A stretch of DNA of 64,000 nucleotides from Brucella pseudintermedia (GTDB taxonomy: Bacteria > Pseudomonadota > Alphaproteobacteria > Rhizobiales > Rhizobiaceae). The translations under genes and the position numbers were made by a program. Below, one piece after another: positions 47,768 to 56,036 of this stretch. Under the pieces are notes generated by a model. It was given only the letters and a program-made list of their open reading frames with translations, was not told the origin of the DNA and did no database searches. Within the stretch, counting starts at the first letter, position 1; each line of letters starts with the position of its first letter. The DNA lies in NCBI RefSeq assembly GCF_008932435.1, contig NZ_WBWE01000008.1, positions 62,001-126,000 of the forward strand, read 5' to 3'.

Positions 47768-48799
47768 ATGACCGAACAGAAGATCAGGACGATGGAAGAG
47801 TTCGCATCCGCAAGCGGATTGTCCCGTCCCACGGTCTCGAAATATTTCGACAATCCTGAAAGCGTAAAGCCCTCGACGCGCCTTCGTATCGAGAAGGCGC
47901 TGAAGGATTACAATTATCAGCCCAACATCTTCGCGGTCAGCCTCAACCGCAAAAAGCCGAAGAATATCGGCGTCATCGTCCCCCATATCTCCGATCCGTT
48001 CTATGCGGAAATCATCCGCCAGATCGAAATGCGCTGTCTGGCGGAAGGCTACTGGCCGATCGTTCTGTCATCGCACGGCGAGAGGAAACTCGAGGCGCGG
48101 GCGATGCGCACGCTCATGTCTCTCAAGATCGCTGGCGTCCTGATGGCTCCGCTCGGTTTCGAGACGGATGCGAAGCTGCTTTCCAGCCTGTCGGATTCGA
48201 CGCCTGCGGTTTTCCTCGACAGCCGTATCGGCGACGATCAGCCTTTTGTCGGCACCGATAATCGCCAAAGCATTGGCAACATTACCGAATATCTTTATCG
48301 AACGGGCGAACACCCGTGCTTCCTCGAAATGCCGGCTGTCAACCAGAATGCGCTGGAACGGCGCTCGGCCTATATCGAAACCATGGAGCGGCTGGGGGTC
48401 GAACCCATCGTGCTTCCCATCGCTGCAAAGAACTGGAATTTCGAGGAACTGGGCTATCAGGAGGCAGGCCGGATTCTGGATCGCGGCGGGTTTCCGACGC
48501 GCACGGTTCTTTGCGCCAATGATCGTCTGGCCTTCGGCGTTATCTCCGCGGCTTTCGAACGGCGGCGGCATGTCGGGCGCGAGGAAGGCTGTGATCTTCG
48601 CGTCGCCGGTCACGACGACCATCCGCTCAGCCGCTTCACCTGTCCGCCGCTGACGACGGTCGCGCAGGACTATCGGCAAATCGCCCAACTGGGTCTCGAC
48701 ATGCTTTTCTCGCGGATCAATGCGCAGGAAAGCGGGGCAGCAGTCGAGAAGGAAATCCGCCGTCTGGATAGCCATCTCATCATGCGCGGCTCCGCCTGA
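47768..48799 (+). CDS. LacI-family regulator of the ketose operon
   Basis: A 343-residue regulator. The helix-turn-helix MEEFASASGLSRPTVSKYFDNP is slightly unusual, lacking the common TIKDVA start but keeping the PTVSKYF recognition helix, and is followed by the hinge RKKPKNIGVIVP and a sugar-sensing domain (about 65-340). It is divergent from the ABC transporter and kinase operon, so it is very likely the local repressor responding to the sugar or its phosphate. Confidence 0.88.
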   Translation: MTEQKIRTMEEFASASGLSRPTVSKYFDNPESVKPSTRLRIEKALKDYNYQPNIFAVSLNRKKPKNIGVIVPHISDPFYAEIIRQIEMRCLAEGYWPIVLSSHGERKLEARAMRTLMSLKIAGVLMAPLGFETDAKLLSSLSDSTPAVFLDSRIGDDQPFVGTDNRQSIGNITEYLYRTGEHPCFLEMPAVNQNALERRSAYIETMERLGVEPIVLPIAAKNWNFEELGYQEAGRILDRGGFPTRTVLCANDRLAFGVISAAFERRRHVGREEGCDLRVAGHDDHPLSRFTCPPLTTVAQDYRQIAQLGLDMLFSRINAQESGAAVEKEIRRLDSHLIMRGSA

Positions 48800-49011
48800 A
48801 ATCTTAAAAAAGACCGCAAAAAGCCACAATATACACAAATTTGCCATACGTTCGCCGCAATTGACTGGCGAAAATTTGCATATTCGCGCAGCGTTTTGCG
48901 CCGTTTAGGCGCTGAAACCGCTTCTGCGTTCGCTTTGCCTTAATTTAGGGGCAGCGCACCGCCGTCGAGCCTTCGTGCCGAAAGAAACAGCTTTCCGCTC
49001 TCTGGATTTTT

Positions 49012-49046
49012 TCCATGCTCGCCTATGTGGATAGGCAGGCAGCATG
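49012..49046 (+). promoter_or_regulatory. Long interrupted hairpin in the glucose dehydrogenase leader
   Basis: CCATGCT (49012) pairs with AGCATGG (49040) and GCCTAT (49020) with ATAGGC (49030) around a GTGG loop, leaving a 1-base and a 4-base bulge. Total 13 base pairs. Confidence 0.5.
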
Positions 49047-49083
49047 GAGTTGTGCGGCAAACGGAATGCTGCGAGACTTGCGA

Positions 49084-49113
49084 CCATATCAGGCCATATC
49101 GGGCCAAATCAGG
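49084..49113. repeat. Three tandem 10-bp repeats in the same leader
   Basis: CCATATCAGG, CCATATCGGG and CCAAATCAGG follow one another without gaps. One turn of DNA per unit would place identical faces together, as in operator arrays. Confidence 0.55.
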
Positions 49114-49200
49114 AATGCCTTCGAAATTGTTGAGCGGTTGGTCCGCGCGGTTTTTCCCGCAGGGAGCGGGAGGCCGGTTGTACTGGAAGGGGGTAATGTC

Positions 49201-51510
49201 TTGTTTATCTGGTTAACTTCTCTCGTACTTCTTTTGATCGGGTTTGCGCTCGGCGCAGGCGGCATCTGGCTCGCCGCGCTGGGCGGCAGCTGGTATTATA
49301 TACTCGCGGCGATTGGCTTTCTGCTCACCGCCGTTTTGCTTTTCCGGCGCAACGCCGCCGCGCTGTGGGTTTACGCTCTGGTCATTCTCGGCTCGCTTGG
49401 CTGGGCCGTTTATGAAGTCGGCTTCGACTGGTGGCAGCTTGGCGCGCGCGGCGGTCTCATAGTGCTGCTCGGGTTCTGGCTGCTGACGCCATGGATCAGG
49501 AAGCCGCTCAATGGCGGCGCTGGCGGAGGGGGCTTGCCGCTGGGCGTGGCATCGCTGGTCGCGCTTGTGGTCGCGGGCTATTCCATGACGCAGGACCCCT
49601 ACAATATCGCAGGCGACCTGCCGACGGAAAAAATGGCCGCAACGCCCGATCTCGGCGGCAATGTACCGGATGGCGAATGGCATCAATATGGTCGCACGCC
49701 CTACGGCCAGCGCTATTCGCCGCTGACGCAGGTCACGCCGGAAAACGTCGCCAAACTGCAAGTCGCCTGGCAATATCAGACAGGCGATGTGAAGCAGCCG
49801 CAGGATGTGGGCGAAACCACCTATCAGGTGACGCCGCTCAAGATCGGCGATTCGCTCTATCTGTGCACGCCGCATAACTGGGCGATTGCGCTCGATGCGG
49901 CGACCGGCAAGGAAAAGTGGAAGTTCGACCCCAAGGTCGGCTTCAACACCGACCGCCAGCACCAGACTTGCCGCGGCGTCAGCTACTGGAAGGATGCGAC
50001 CGCCACGGCGGGCGCGAAATGCGCCGAGCGCGTCTATCTGCCGACATCCGATGCGCGCCTGATCGCGCTCGACACGGCGACCGGGGAAATCTGCACGGAT
50101 TTCGCCAATGGCGGCACGCTCGACCTCAGCCACGGCATGAAATACAACCCCGCTGGCTATTATTACTCGACCTCGCCCCCGGCGGTGGTCGGCGACAAGA
50201 TCATCGTCGGCGGTGCCGTCAACGACAATTACTCGACCGAAGAACAGTCGGGCGTCATCCGCGCCTTCGATATCCGCACCGGGCAATTGTTGTGGAACTG
50301 GGATTCCGGCAATCCGGACGTGACCACGCCGCTGCCGGAAGGCCAGTTCTATACGACCAACTCGCCCAATAGCTGGTCGGTTTCCAGCATCGACGAAAAA
50401 CTGGGCCTGATTTTCGTGCCGCTCGGCAACAAGGTGCCGGACCAGCTCGGCATGGATCGCAGCGAGAATGTGGAGAAATATTCCTCATCCATCGTTGCCC
50501 TCGATGTGAACACCGGACAGGTTCGCTGGGTGCGCCAGACGGTGCACCACGACCTGTGGGACATGGACGTTCCGGCCCAGCCGGTCCTGCTGGATATCAA
50601 TGGCGCTCCGGCGCTGGTTGGCCCGACCAAACAGGGCGATCTCTATGTTCTCGACCGGCGCACCGGCGAGCCGATCATTCCGGTCAAGGAAATCCCGGCG
50701 CCGACCGGCGCGATCCCGGAAGATCATACGGCTCCGACGCAGCCGATCTCCGATCTGACCTTCAGCCCGCCGCCCTTGCGCGAAAGCGACATGTGGGGCG
50801 TGACGATGTTCGATCAGCTTGCCTGCCGCATCAAGTTCCACCAGTTGTTTTACGAAGGCCGCTACACGCCGCCCTCGCTGCGCGGAACCATTGTCTATCC
50901 GGGCAATTTCGGTGTGTTCAACTGGGGCAGCGTGGCGGTCGATCCGGTGCGGCAGGTCATGTTCGGCATGCCGACCTATCTCGCCTTCACGTCCCGCCTC
51001 GTGCCGCGTGCCGATATTCCGCCGAAGGGACAGGATGAAAAGGGCAGCGAACAGGGGCTCAACCGCAATGACGGCGCGCCCTACGGCGTCTTCATGGGTC
51101 CGTTCCTCGGTCCGCTCGGCATTCCTTGCCAGACGCCGCCATGGGGCTATGTGGCGGGCGTGGACCTGCGCACCGGCAAGATCGCCTACAAGCATCGCAA
51201 CGGAACGATCCGCGACATGTCGCCGGTTCCGCTTCCGCTGAAAGTCGGCGTTCCAGGCATCGGCGGGCCGATGATCACGGCTGGCGGCGTCGTCTTCCTG
51301 GGTGCGGCGGTGGACGACTATCTGCGCGCCTATGACCTGACTTCGGGCAAGCAGCTCTGGGAGGCCCGGCTTCCGGCTGGCGGCCAGTCGACGCCGATGA
51401 CCTATACGGTCGGCGACCAGCAATTCGTGTTGATGGTTGCGGGCGGCCACGGCTCGGTCGGCACCAAGCCCGGCGATTATGTGATCGCCTATACGCTGCC
51501 GAAGGGCTGA
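49201..51510 (+). CDS. gcd: Membrane-bound PQQ-dependent glucose dehydrogenase
   Basis: About 769 residues. The first 125 or so hold five membrane helices, and the rest is an eight-bladed PQQ propeller in the periplasm with WHQYGRTPYGQRYSPL, VHHDLWDMDVPAQPVLLD and the late GGVVFLGAAVDDYLRAYD motif. The enzyme oxidises aldoses to lactones and reduces ubiquinone. The start is taken as TTG at 49201, 7 bases after GGAAGGGGG; an ATG at 49196 overlaps it out of frame and opens only six codons. Upstream in-frame sequence is not family-like. No PQQ synthesis genes are in the window. A strong terminator follows. Confidence 0.9.
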   Translation: MFIWLTSLVLLLIGFALGAGGIWLAALGGSWYYILAAIGFLLTAVLLFRRNAAALWVYALVILGSLGWAVYEVGFDWWQLGARGGLIVLLGFWLLTPWIRKPLNGGAGGGGLPLGVASLVALVVAGYSMTQDPYNIAGDLPTEKMAATPDLGGNVPDGEWHQYGRTPYGQRYSPLTQVTPENVAKLQVAWQYQTGDVKQPQDVGETTYQVTPLKIGDSLYLCTPHNWAIALDAATGKEKWKFDPKVGFNTDRQHQTCRGVSYWKDATATAGAKCAERVYLPTSDARLIALDTATGEICTDFANGGTLDLSHGMKYNPAGYYYSTSPPAVVGDKIIVGGAVNDNYSTEEQSGVIRAFDIRTGQLLWNWDSGNPDVTTPLPEGQFYTTNSPNSWSVSSIDEKLGLIFVPLGNKVPDQLGMDRSENVEKYSSSIVALDVNTGQVRWVRQTVHHDLWDMDVPAQPVLLDINGAPALVGPTKQGDLYVLDRRTGEPIIPVKEIPAPTGAIPEDHTAPTQPISDLTFSPPPLRESDMWGVTMFDQLACRIKFHQLFYEGRYTPPSLRGTIVYPGNFGVFNWGSVAVDPVRQVMFGMPTYLAFTSRLVPRADIPPKGQDEKGSEQGLNRNDGAPYGVFMGPFLGPLGIPCQTPPWGYVAGVDLRTGKIAYKHRNGTIRDMSPVPLPLKVGVPGIGGPMITAGGVVFLGAAVDDYLRAYDLTSGKQLWEARLPAGGQSTPMTYTVGDQQFVLMVAGGHGSVGTKPGDYVIAYTLPKG

Positions 51511-51526
51511 GGCACTGATATGAATG

Positions 51527-51556
51527 AAAAACGCCGGGAGCAATCCCGGCGTTTTT
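51527..51556. terminator. Bidirectional terminator between gcd and cueR
   Basis: AAAAACGCCGGGA and TCCCGGCGTTTTT form a 13-bp stem with loop GCAA and tails suited to both directions. Confidence 0.92.
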
Positions 51557-51568
51557 CATTTGACGGTC

Positions 51569-52018
51569 TCAGACTTTGCCGTGCAGCAATTCGCCTTTGC
51601 GCGGTGCCGGGCGTTTGCGGCTCTCCGTGCCGCTTTCGGCAAGCTGATGGATGATGGGGCAATCGGGCCGGTTGTCGCCGTGGCAGTTTTTGGCGAGATG
51701 GCGCAGCGTATCGGCCATTTCCTGCAACTGGCGCATCTTGGCTTCCAGCTCCTCGACATGGCCGAGCGCCACCTTCTTGACATCGGCCGAAGCGCGGTTG
51801 CGATCGCGCCAGAGCGCCAGCAGTTCCTTGATCTGATCGACCTGAAAACCGAGATCGCGGCTGCGGCGGATGAAGCGCAAGGTCTCGACGTCTTTCTGCG
51901 TATAGACGCGATAGCCCGAGCCGGTTCTTTCGGCAGCTTCGATGAGCCCGATGGTTTCATAATGGCGGATCATCTTCGCCGATATGCCCGATGCTGCGGC
52001 GGCCTGCCCGATATTCAT
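51569..52018 (-). CDS. cueR: Copper-responsive MerR-family regulator
   Basis: A 149-residue activator. The MerR helix-turn-helix starts MNIGQAAAASGISAKMIRHYE and continues LIEAAERTGSGYRVY; a dimer coiled coil follows. The metal loop has CHGDNRPDC, the Cys-x7-Cys spacing specific for Cu(I)/Ag(I) sensors of the CueR/HmrR group. It is expected to activate the copA promoter at 38253, about 13 kb away. The start at 52018 has GAGGAACGGG upstream. A His/Lys-rich tail (KRPAPRKGELLHGK) is longer than in E. coli CueR. Confidence 0.93.
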   Translation of the reverse strand: MNIGQAAAASGISAKMIRHYETIGLIEAAERTGSGYRVYTQKDVETLRFIRRSRDLGFQVDQIKELLALWRDRNRASADVKKVALGHVEELEAKMRQLQEMADTLRHLAKNCHGDNRPDCPIIHQLAESGTESRKRPAPRKGELLHGKV

Positions 52019-52090
52019 CCCGTTCCTCGCTGACTGGTTCCAGCAAGGATATAGGAATGCCGGAGCACCTTTCAAAGAGGATTTATGCTT

Positions 52091-52837
52091 TCAGACGGCT
52101 CGTCCGGAACGTTTCAGGAGATAATGCTCGATGGCCTGAAACCCGTCGAAGATGAGGATGGCGAGCGCGGCGACGACGAGACCGCCTTGCAAGACGAAGG
52201 CAAGATTGTTGGAGATCAGTCCGGCTATGATGACTTCGCCGAGCGTTCTGGCCGCGACGGTCGAACCGATGGTGGCAGTGGCAAGGCTGATCACGGCGGA
52301 AAGCCTGATGCCTGCCAGAATGACCGGCATGGCCAGCGGAACCTCGATTTTCACAAGCCTTTGCGCGCCGGTCATCCCCATGCCGCGCGCGGCTTCGACA
52401 ACCGGCGGCGGCAATGTCGTCAGTCCCGTCAGCGTGTTCTCGAAAATTGGAAGCAGGCCATAGAGGAAGAGGGCGATCAGCGTCGGCTTGTCCCCGAAAC
52501 CAAAGATGGGAACGGCCAGCGCCAGCACCGCGACGGGAGGAAATGTCTGGCCTATATTCACGAGGCTGCGCGAGAGCGGCAGGAATTCCGCGCCCTGCTT
52601 TCTGGTGACGAAAATCGCCATCGAGACAGCCATGATAGTCGCGGCCAGCGTTGCGAGCGCCACGAGACCCAGATGCTGCAAGGTCAGCGTCACGAAGCTG
52701 GCGCGATCGTAGATGGCGGGCGCGCCTTCATTGACGAGCGGACGAAACAGCGGCTCGAAAAGATGGGGCCGCGCCAGAAACAGGAGCAGCACCGCCAGAA
52801 GCACAGCGCGGGGCACGAGGGACATGAGCAATTTCAT
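52091..52837 (-). CDS. yehW: Osmoprotectant ABC transporter permease
   Basis: A 248-residue inner-membrane permease of the OpuCB/YehW type. It has about six helices and the BPD_transp_1 loop EAARGMGMTGAQRLVKIEVPLAMPVI. It is the last gene of a four-gene operon with osmF, yehY and yehX. Its ATG overlaps the ATPase stop (ATGA). Systems of this layout (OsmU/YehZYXW) import glycine betaine or related compounds with modest affinity. Confidence 0.87.
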   Translation of the reverse strand: MKLLMSLVPRAVLLAVLLLFLARPHLFEPLFRPLVNEGAPAIYDRASFVTLTLQHLGLVALATLAATIMAVSMAIFVTRKQGAEFLPLSRSLVNIGQTFPPVAVLALAVPIFGFGDKPTLIALFLYGLLPIFENTLTGLTTLPPPVVEAARGMGMTGAQRLVKIEVPLAMPVILAGIRLSAVISLATATIGSTVAARTLGEVIIAGLISNNLAFVLQGGLVVAALAILIFDGFQAIEHYLLKRSGRAV

Positions 52838-53772
52838 GCCGGGCGCTCTGCCTGATGAAGCAGCTTTTCCAGCGTCACCCGGCCAAGCGGCCTTCCTTCG
52901 CCGTCAAGCACGGGAAGCGCCTTGCGCCCCGACCATAAAAGTGCGGCGAGCGCATCGCGCTGCGAGGCGGTGACGGGCAGCGCCTCGCCGCTGGCATCCC
53001 CCGGTTGCAGCACGGTTTTCAGATCGGTGAGCGACAGAAGACGGAACGGCCTTTCCCCGGTTCCCACCAGCCGTTCGACGAAATCGGTTGCCGGTCGGGC
53101 GAGGATTTCGGCGGGCGGGCCATATTGCAAAAGCTTGCCGTCATCCATCACGGCGATGCGGTCGCCGAGCGAGATCGCTTCCTCCATGTCGTGCGTGACA
53201 AGGATTATGGTCGTGCCGAGCCGCTTCTGAATCGCCTTCAGGTCTTCCTGCGCCTTGGCGCGGATCACCGGATCGAGCGCCCCGAACGGCTCATCCATCA
53301 AAAGGATGTTCGGCCCGGCGGCAAGCGCCCGCGCCACGCCGACGCGCTGCTGCTGCCCGCCGGAAAGTTCGTGCGGATAGCGGTCGCGATAGTGAGCGGG
53401 TTCGAGCTGGAAAAGGTCGAGCAGTTCATCGACGCGCGTATCGATGCGCTGTTTATCCCAGCCAAGCAGAAGCGGAACCGTCGCGATATTCTCCGCGACG
53501 GTTCGATGCGGGAACAGGCCGTTCTGCTGGATGACATAGCCGATCCGTCGCCGCAGAACATGGCCGGGTTCGTCCATGATGCTGCGCCCATCGATGCGGA
53601 TTTCGCCTTCCGTCGGTTCGACAAGGCGGTTCACCATCCGCAGCAGCGTCGTCTTGCCCGAACCGGACGTGCCGACGATTGCCGCGATGCTGTGCGGCTC
53701 GACCGTGAAGCTTACCGCATCGACCGCCGCCCGCCCGTTGTAGCGCTTGGTGATCCGGTCGAACTCGATCAT
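52834..53772 (-). CDS. yehX: Osmoprotectant ABC transporter ATPase
   Basis: A 312-residue cytoplasmic ATPase of the ProV/OpuCA type. Walker A GTSGSGKTT, signature LSGGQQQRVGVARAL, Walker B ILLMDEPFGALDP and the switch histidine in VTHDMEEA are present. A C-terminal segment from about 250 resembles a single CBS-like regulatory module (SGRKALPVLDGEGRPLGRVTLEKLL), as in betaine transporters that sense ionic strength. The ATG overlaps the upstream permease stop. A longer open frame covering this gene is an artefact. Confidence 0.9.
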   Translation of the reverse strand: MIEFDRITKRYNGRAAVDAVSFTVEPHSIAAIVGTSGSGKTTLLRMVNRLVEPTEGEIRIDGRSIMDEPGHVLRRRIGYVIQQNGLFPHRTVAENIATVPLLLGWDKQRIDTRVDELLDLFQLEPAHYRDRYPHELSGGQQQRVGVARALAAGPNILLMDEPFGALDPVIRAKAQEDLKAIQKRLGTTIILVTHDMEEAISLGDRIAVMDDGKLLQYGPPAEILARPATDFVERLVGTGERPFRLLSLTDLKTVLQPGDASGEALPVTASQRDALAALLWSGRKALPVLDGEGRPLGRVTLEKLLHQAERPA

Positions 53773-54965
53773 GCGGTTCTCCTTCCTTCGGCGATTTCGA
53801 TTGCCCCATCGAGGATGACGGCGGCGGCAAAGGCCAGAAGCACGGTCGGCAGCGCGCCAAGCAGCACGAGGTCCATCGCCGTCTGGCCGATGCCCTGAAA
53901 GACGAATGTTCCAAACCCGCCGCCGCCGATCAGCGCGGCGATGGTCGTCAGGCCGATATTCTGCACCATGACGATGCGTATGCCGGTGAGAATGACCGGA
54001 AAGGCCAGCGGAAACTCGGTCCTGAAAAGCCGTTGCAGCCGCGTCATGCCCATGCCGCGCGCGGCGTCGGTCACGGGTTCGGGCACCTGCGCCAGCCCGG
54101 CCACGGTGTTGGCGACGATTGGCAGCAGCGAATAGAGAAACAGCGCAACGAAGGCAGGCGCCGCGCCGATGCCGCGTATGCCGAGGCTCGCCGCCCACGG
54201 AAATTGCGCCGCAAGCCAGCCGAGCGGCGCGATCAACAGGCCGAACAGCGCCATGGACGGAATGGTCTGCACGATGTTGAGGCTGTTCAGCACGAAGGCG
54301 CGCAACCCGGCCAAGCGATGGCAGACAAGCCCGAGCGGAATGCCCGCCGCCGTGGCCGCCAGGAGCGAGCCCAGGGCCAGCGCTATATGCCGTTCTGCTT
54401 CATTCCAGAAGCTTTCGGCCCGGCTTTGATATTCCTTCATGAAGGAAATATCGTCCCAGAGGCCGGAGGAAAGCAGCACGGCGAGCAGCACGCCTGCCAT
54501 GACCAGCAGGCCGATGCGCAAGAGCGGACCGGCCTGCAATCGGACCAGCCCATCGGCGACATAAAGGGCGCTCGCGAAGAACAGGAGCCAGAAGCCGGAC
54601 GCTGGGGAGACACGCGCATAATTGTTTCCCTCTGGCGACAGGAATGACGCGGCCACGCCGATCGCCACCATGACGGATGCGAGGCAGGCCAGAGCAGCCC
54701 CAAGCCGCAACAGGTTGTTGCTGCGGACAAGGCCGATCAGCAGCCCTCCGGCCACGATTGCTGCAAGCACCAGAGCCGGTTCGCCGGGCAGGGCATCGAA
54801 CAGGGAACGAGGCTCGCCCTGAACGATGCGGTTTGCCCGAAAATTCGCAAAAGGCAGGAACAATCCCGATAAGCCGATTGCCGCAACGACCAGTCCAAGC
54901 TTGTCGATATAGGCAAACAGGCCCTTCGCGCCATTTGCCCGCATCGTCTCGTGTGCTGCGCCCAT
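53769..54965 (-). CDS. yehY: Osmoprotectant ABC transporter permease with extended N-terminus
   Basis: About 398 residues. The C-terminal 200 residues are a standard permease domain with the loop DAARGMGMTRLQRLFRTEFPLAFPV, while the first 190 residues add about five extra membrane helices. This long form is typical of YehY rather than ProW. The ATG at 54965 lies 13 bases after the osmF stop; ATG at 54944 is an alternative. The two different permeases of the operon probably form a heterodimer. Confidence 0.86.
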   Translation of the reverse strand: MGAAHETMRANGAKGLFAYIDKLGLVVAAIGLSGLFLPFANFRANRIVQGEPRSLFDALPGEPALVLAAIVAGGLLIGLVRSNNLLRLGAALACLASVMVAIGVAASFLSPEGNNYARVSPASGFWLLFFASALYVADGLVRLQAGPLLRIGLLVMAGVLLAVLLSSGLWDDISFMKEYQSRAESFWNEAERHIALALGSLLAATAAGIPLGLVCHRLAGLRAFVLNSLNIVQTIPSMALFGLLIAPLGWLAAQFPWAASLGIRGIGAAPAFVALFLYSLLPIVANTVAGLAQVPEPVTDAARGMGMTRLQRLFRTEFPLAFPVILTGIRIVMVQNIGLTTIAALIGGGGFGTFVFQGIGQTAMDLVLLGALPTVLLAFAAAVILDGAIEIAEGRRTA

Positions 54966-54978
54966 GCCCGGCAAAAAC

Positions 54979-55917
54979 CTATTGCAGAAAGCCGTTGGCT
55001 TTAAGAAAATCCTCGGCGACCGCTTTTGCCGGTTCGCCGCCGAGCTGCACGCGGCCATTGAGTTCCTGCAAGGTGGTGAGGTCGAGCCTGGCGAAAACCG
55101 GCTTCAGCAATTCCTCGATTTTCGGGTTCTTCTTCAGGACTTCCTCACGGATGATCGGGGCGGGCTGGTAGACCGGCTGCACATGCTTGTCGTCCTCAAG
55201 CACGACAAGCCCGGAGGGCGCGATGCCGCCATCGGTGCCGTAGACCATGGCTGCATTGGCGCCGTTGGTCTGGTTGGCGGCGGCAGCAATTGTCGCCGCC
55301 GTATCGCCGCCTGAAAGCGTGATGAGCTGGTCGGGTTTCAGGGTGAAGCCATAGGCGGTCTGGAAGGCGGGCAGGGCCGCGGCAGAATTCACGAATTCGG
55401 ACGAAGCCGCCAGAACCACCTTGCCGCCGCCTGCAACATATTTGCCGAAATCGCTGAGGCTCGCGAGCTTGCTTTCGTCGGCCACGTCCTTGCGCACCGC
55501 GATGCCCCATGTGTTGTTGGCGGGAGAGGGGGCGAGCCACACGATCTTGTTGGCATCGTAATCAAGCTGTTTTGCTGTCTCGAACGCCTTGGCCGCGTCT
55601 TTCCACAGCGGGTCATCCGCCTTGTTGAAGAAGAAGGCCGCATTGCCGGTATATTCGGGATAAATGTCGATCTCGCCGGCGGTGATCGCCTTGCGCACCA
55701 CTGGCGTCGCACCAAGCTGGATGCGGTCCGTGGTCTGGATGCCATTCGCATTGAGAACGGCCAGAATGATATTGCCAAGGACGCCGCCCTCGGTGTCGAT
55801 CTTGGAAGAAACGACCACCTGTGCCTGGGCGACGCTGGAAAACTGGGTTGCGCCTGCAAGAAGGGCAAGTGCGACGGCACCTCCCTTGAACAAGTTCCTG
55901 TACGACATGCTCTTCAT
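54979..55917 (-). CDS. osmF: Osmoprotectant-binding periplasmic protein
   Basis: A 312-residue OpuAC-type binding protein with a signal peptide (hydrophobic core about 12-24, cleavage near AQA at 33). The ligand domain contains TEGGVLGNIILAVLNANGI, EIDIYPEYTGNAAFFFN and LITLSGGDTAATIAAAANQ, matching YehZ/OsmF. It probably binds glycine betaine or a similar compound. It is the first gene of the operon, preceded by GACGGG near the ATG; a second ATG three codons on is also possible. Confidence 0.88.
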   Translation of the reverse strand: MKSMSYRNLFKGGAVALALLAGATQFSSVAQAQVVVSSKIDTEGGVLGNIILAVLNANGIQTTDRIQLGATPVVRKAITAGEIDIYPEYTGNAAFFFNKADDPLWKDAAKAFETAKQLDYDANKIVWLAPSPANNTWGIAVRKDVADESKLASLSDFGKYVAGGGKVVLAASSEFVNSAAALPAFQTAYGFTLKPDQLITLSGGDTAATIAAAANQTNGANAAMVYGTDGGIAPSGLVVLEDDKHVQPVYQPAPIIREEVLKKNPKIEELLKPVFARLDLTTLQELNGRVQLGGEPAKAVAEDFLKANGFLQ

Positions 55918-55987
55918 CCCGTCACGCTGGTTTTGCCTTGTGACGGTAAACTATAGCGCGGGCGGCAAAAGGAAACCGCCGCCCGTC

Positions 55988-56019
55988 ACCCCTCCTGACA
56001 GCAGGCTGGCAGGAGGGGT
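55988..56019. terminator. Hairpin downstream of glutamate dehydrogenase
   Basis: ACCCCTCCTG and CAGGAGGGGT form a perfect 10-bp stem, with a CAG/CTG extension inside the loop. It lies between the osmF start and the gdh stop and would end gdh transcription before the osmF promoter. Confidence 0.7.
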
Positions 56020-56036
56020 TATGTCAAAGGGCCGGA

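Larger units (their letters stand above)
48800..49200. other. Leader region of the glucose dehydrogenase gene
   Basis: About 400 bases without a supported gene. It holds a long interrupted hairpin (49012-49046) and three tandem 10-bp repeats (49084-49113), both described separately. An in-frame open stretch from 49015 exists, but its composition and lack of family similarity argue against an N-terminal extension. Confidence 0.5.

Noticed and set aside
49015-49200. N-terminal extension of the glucose dehydrogenase
   Set aside because: The family begins just before the first membrane helix; the extension is not hydrophobic, contains tandem repeats, and a good ribosome site precedes TTG at 49201.
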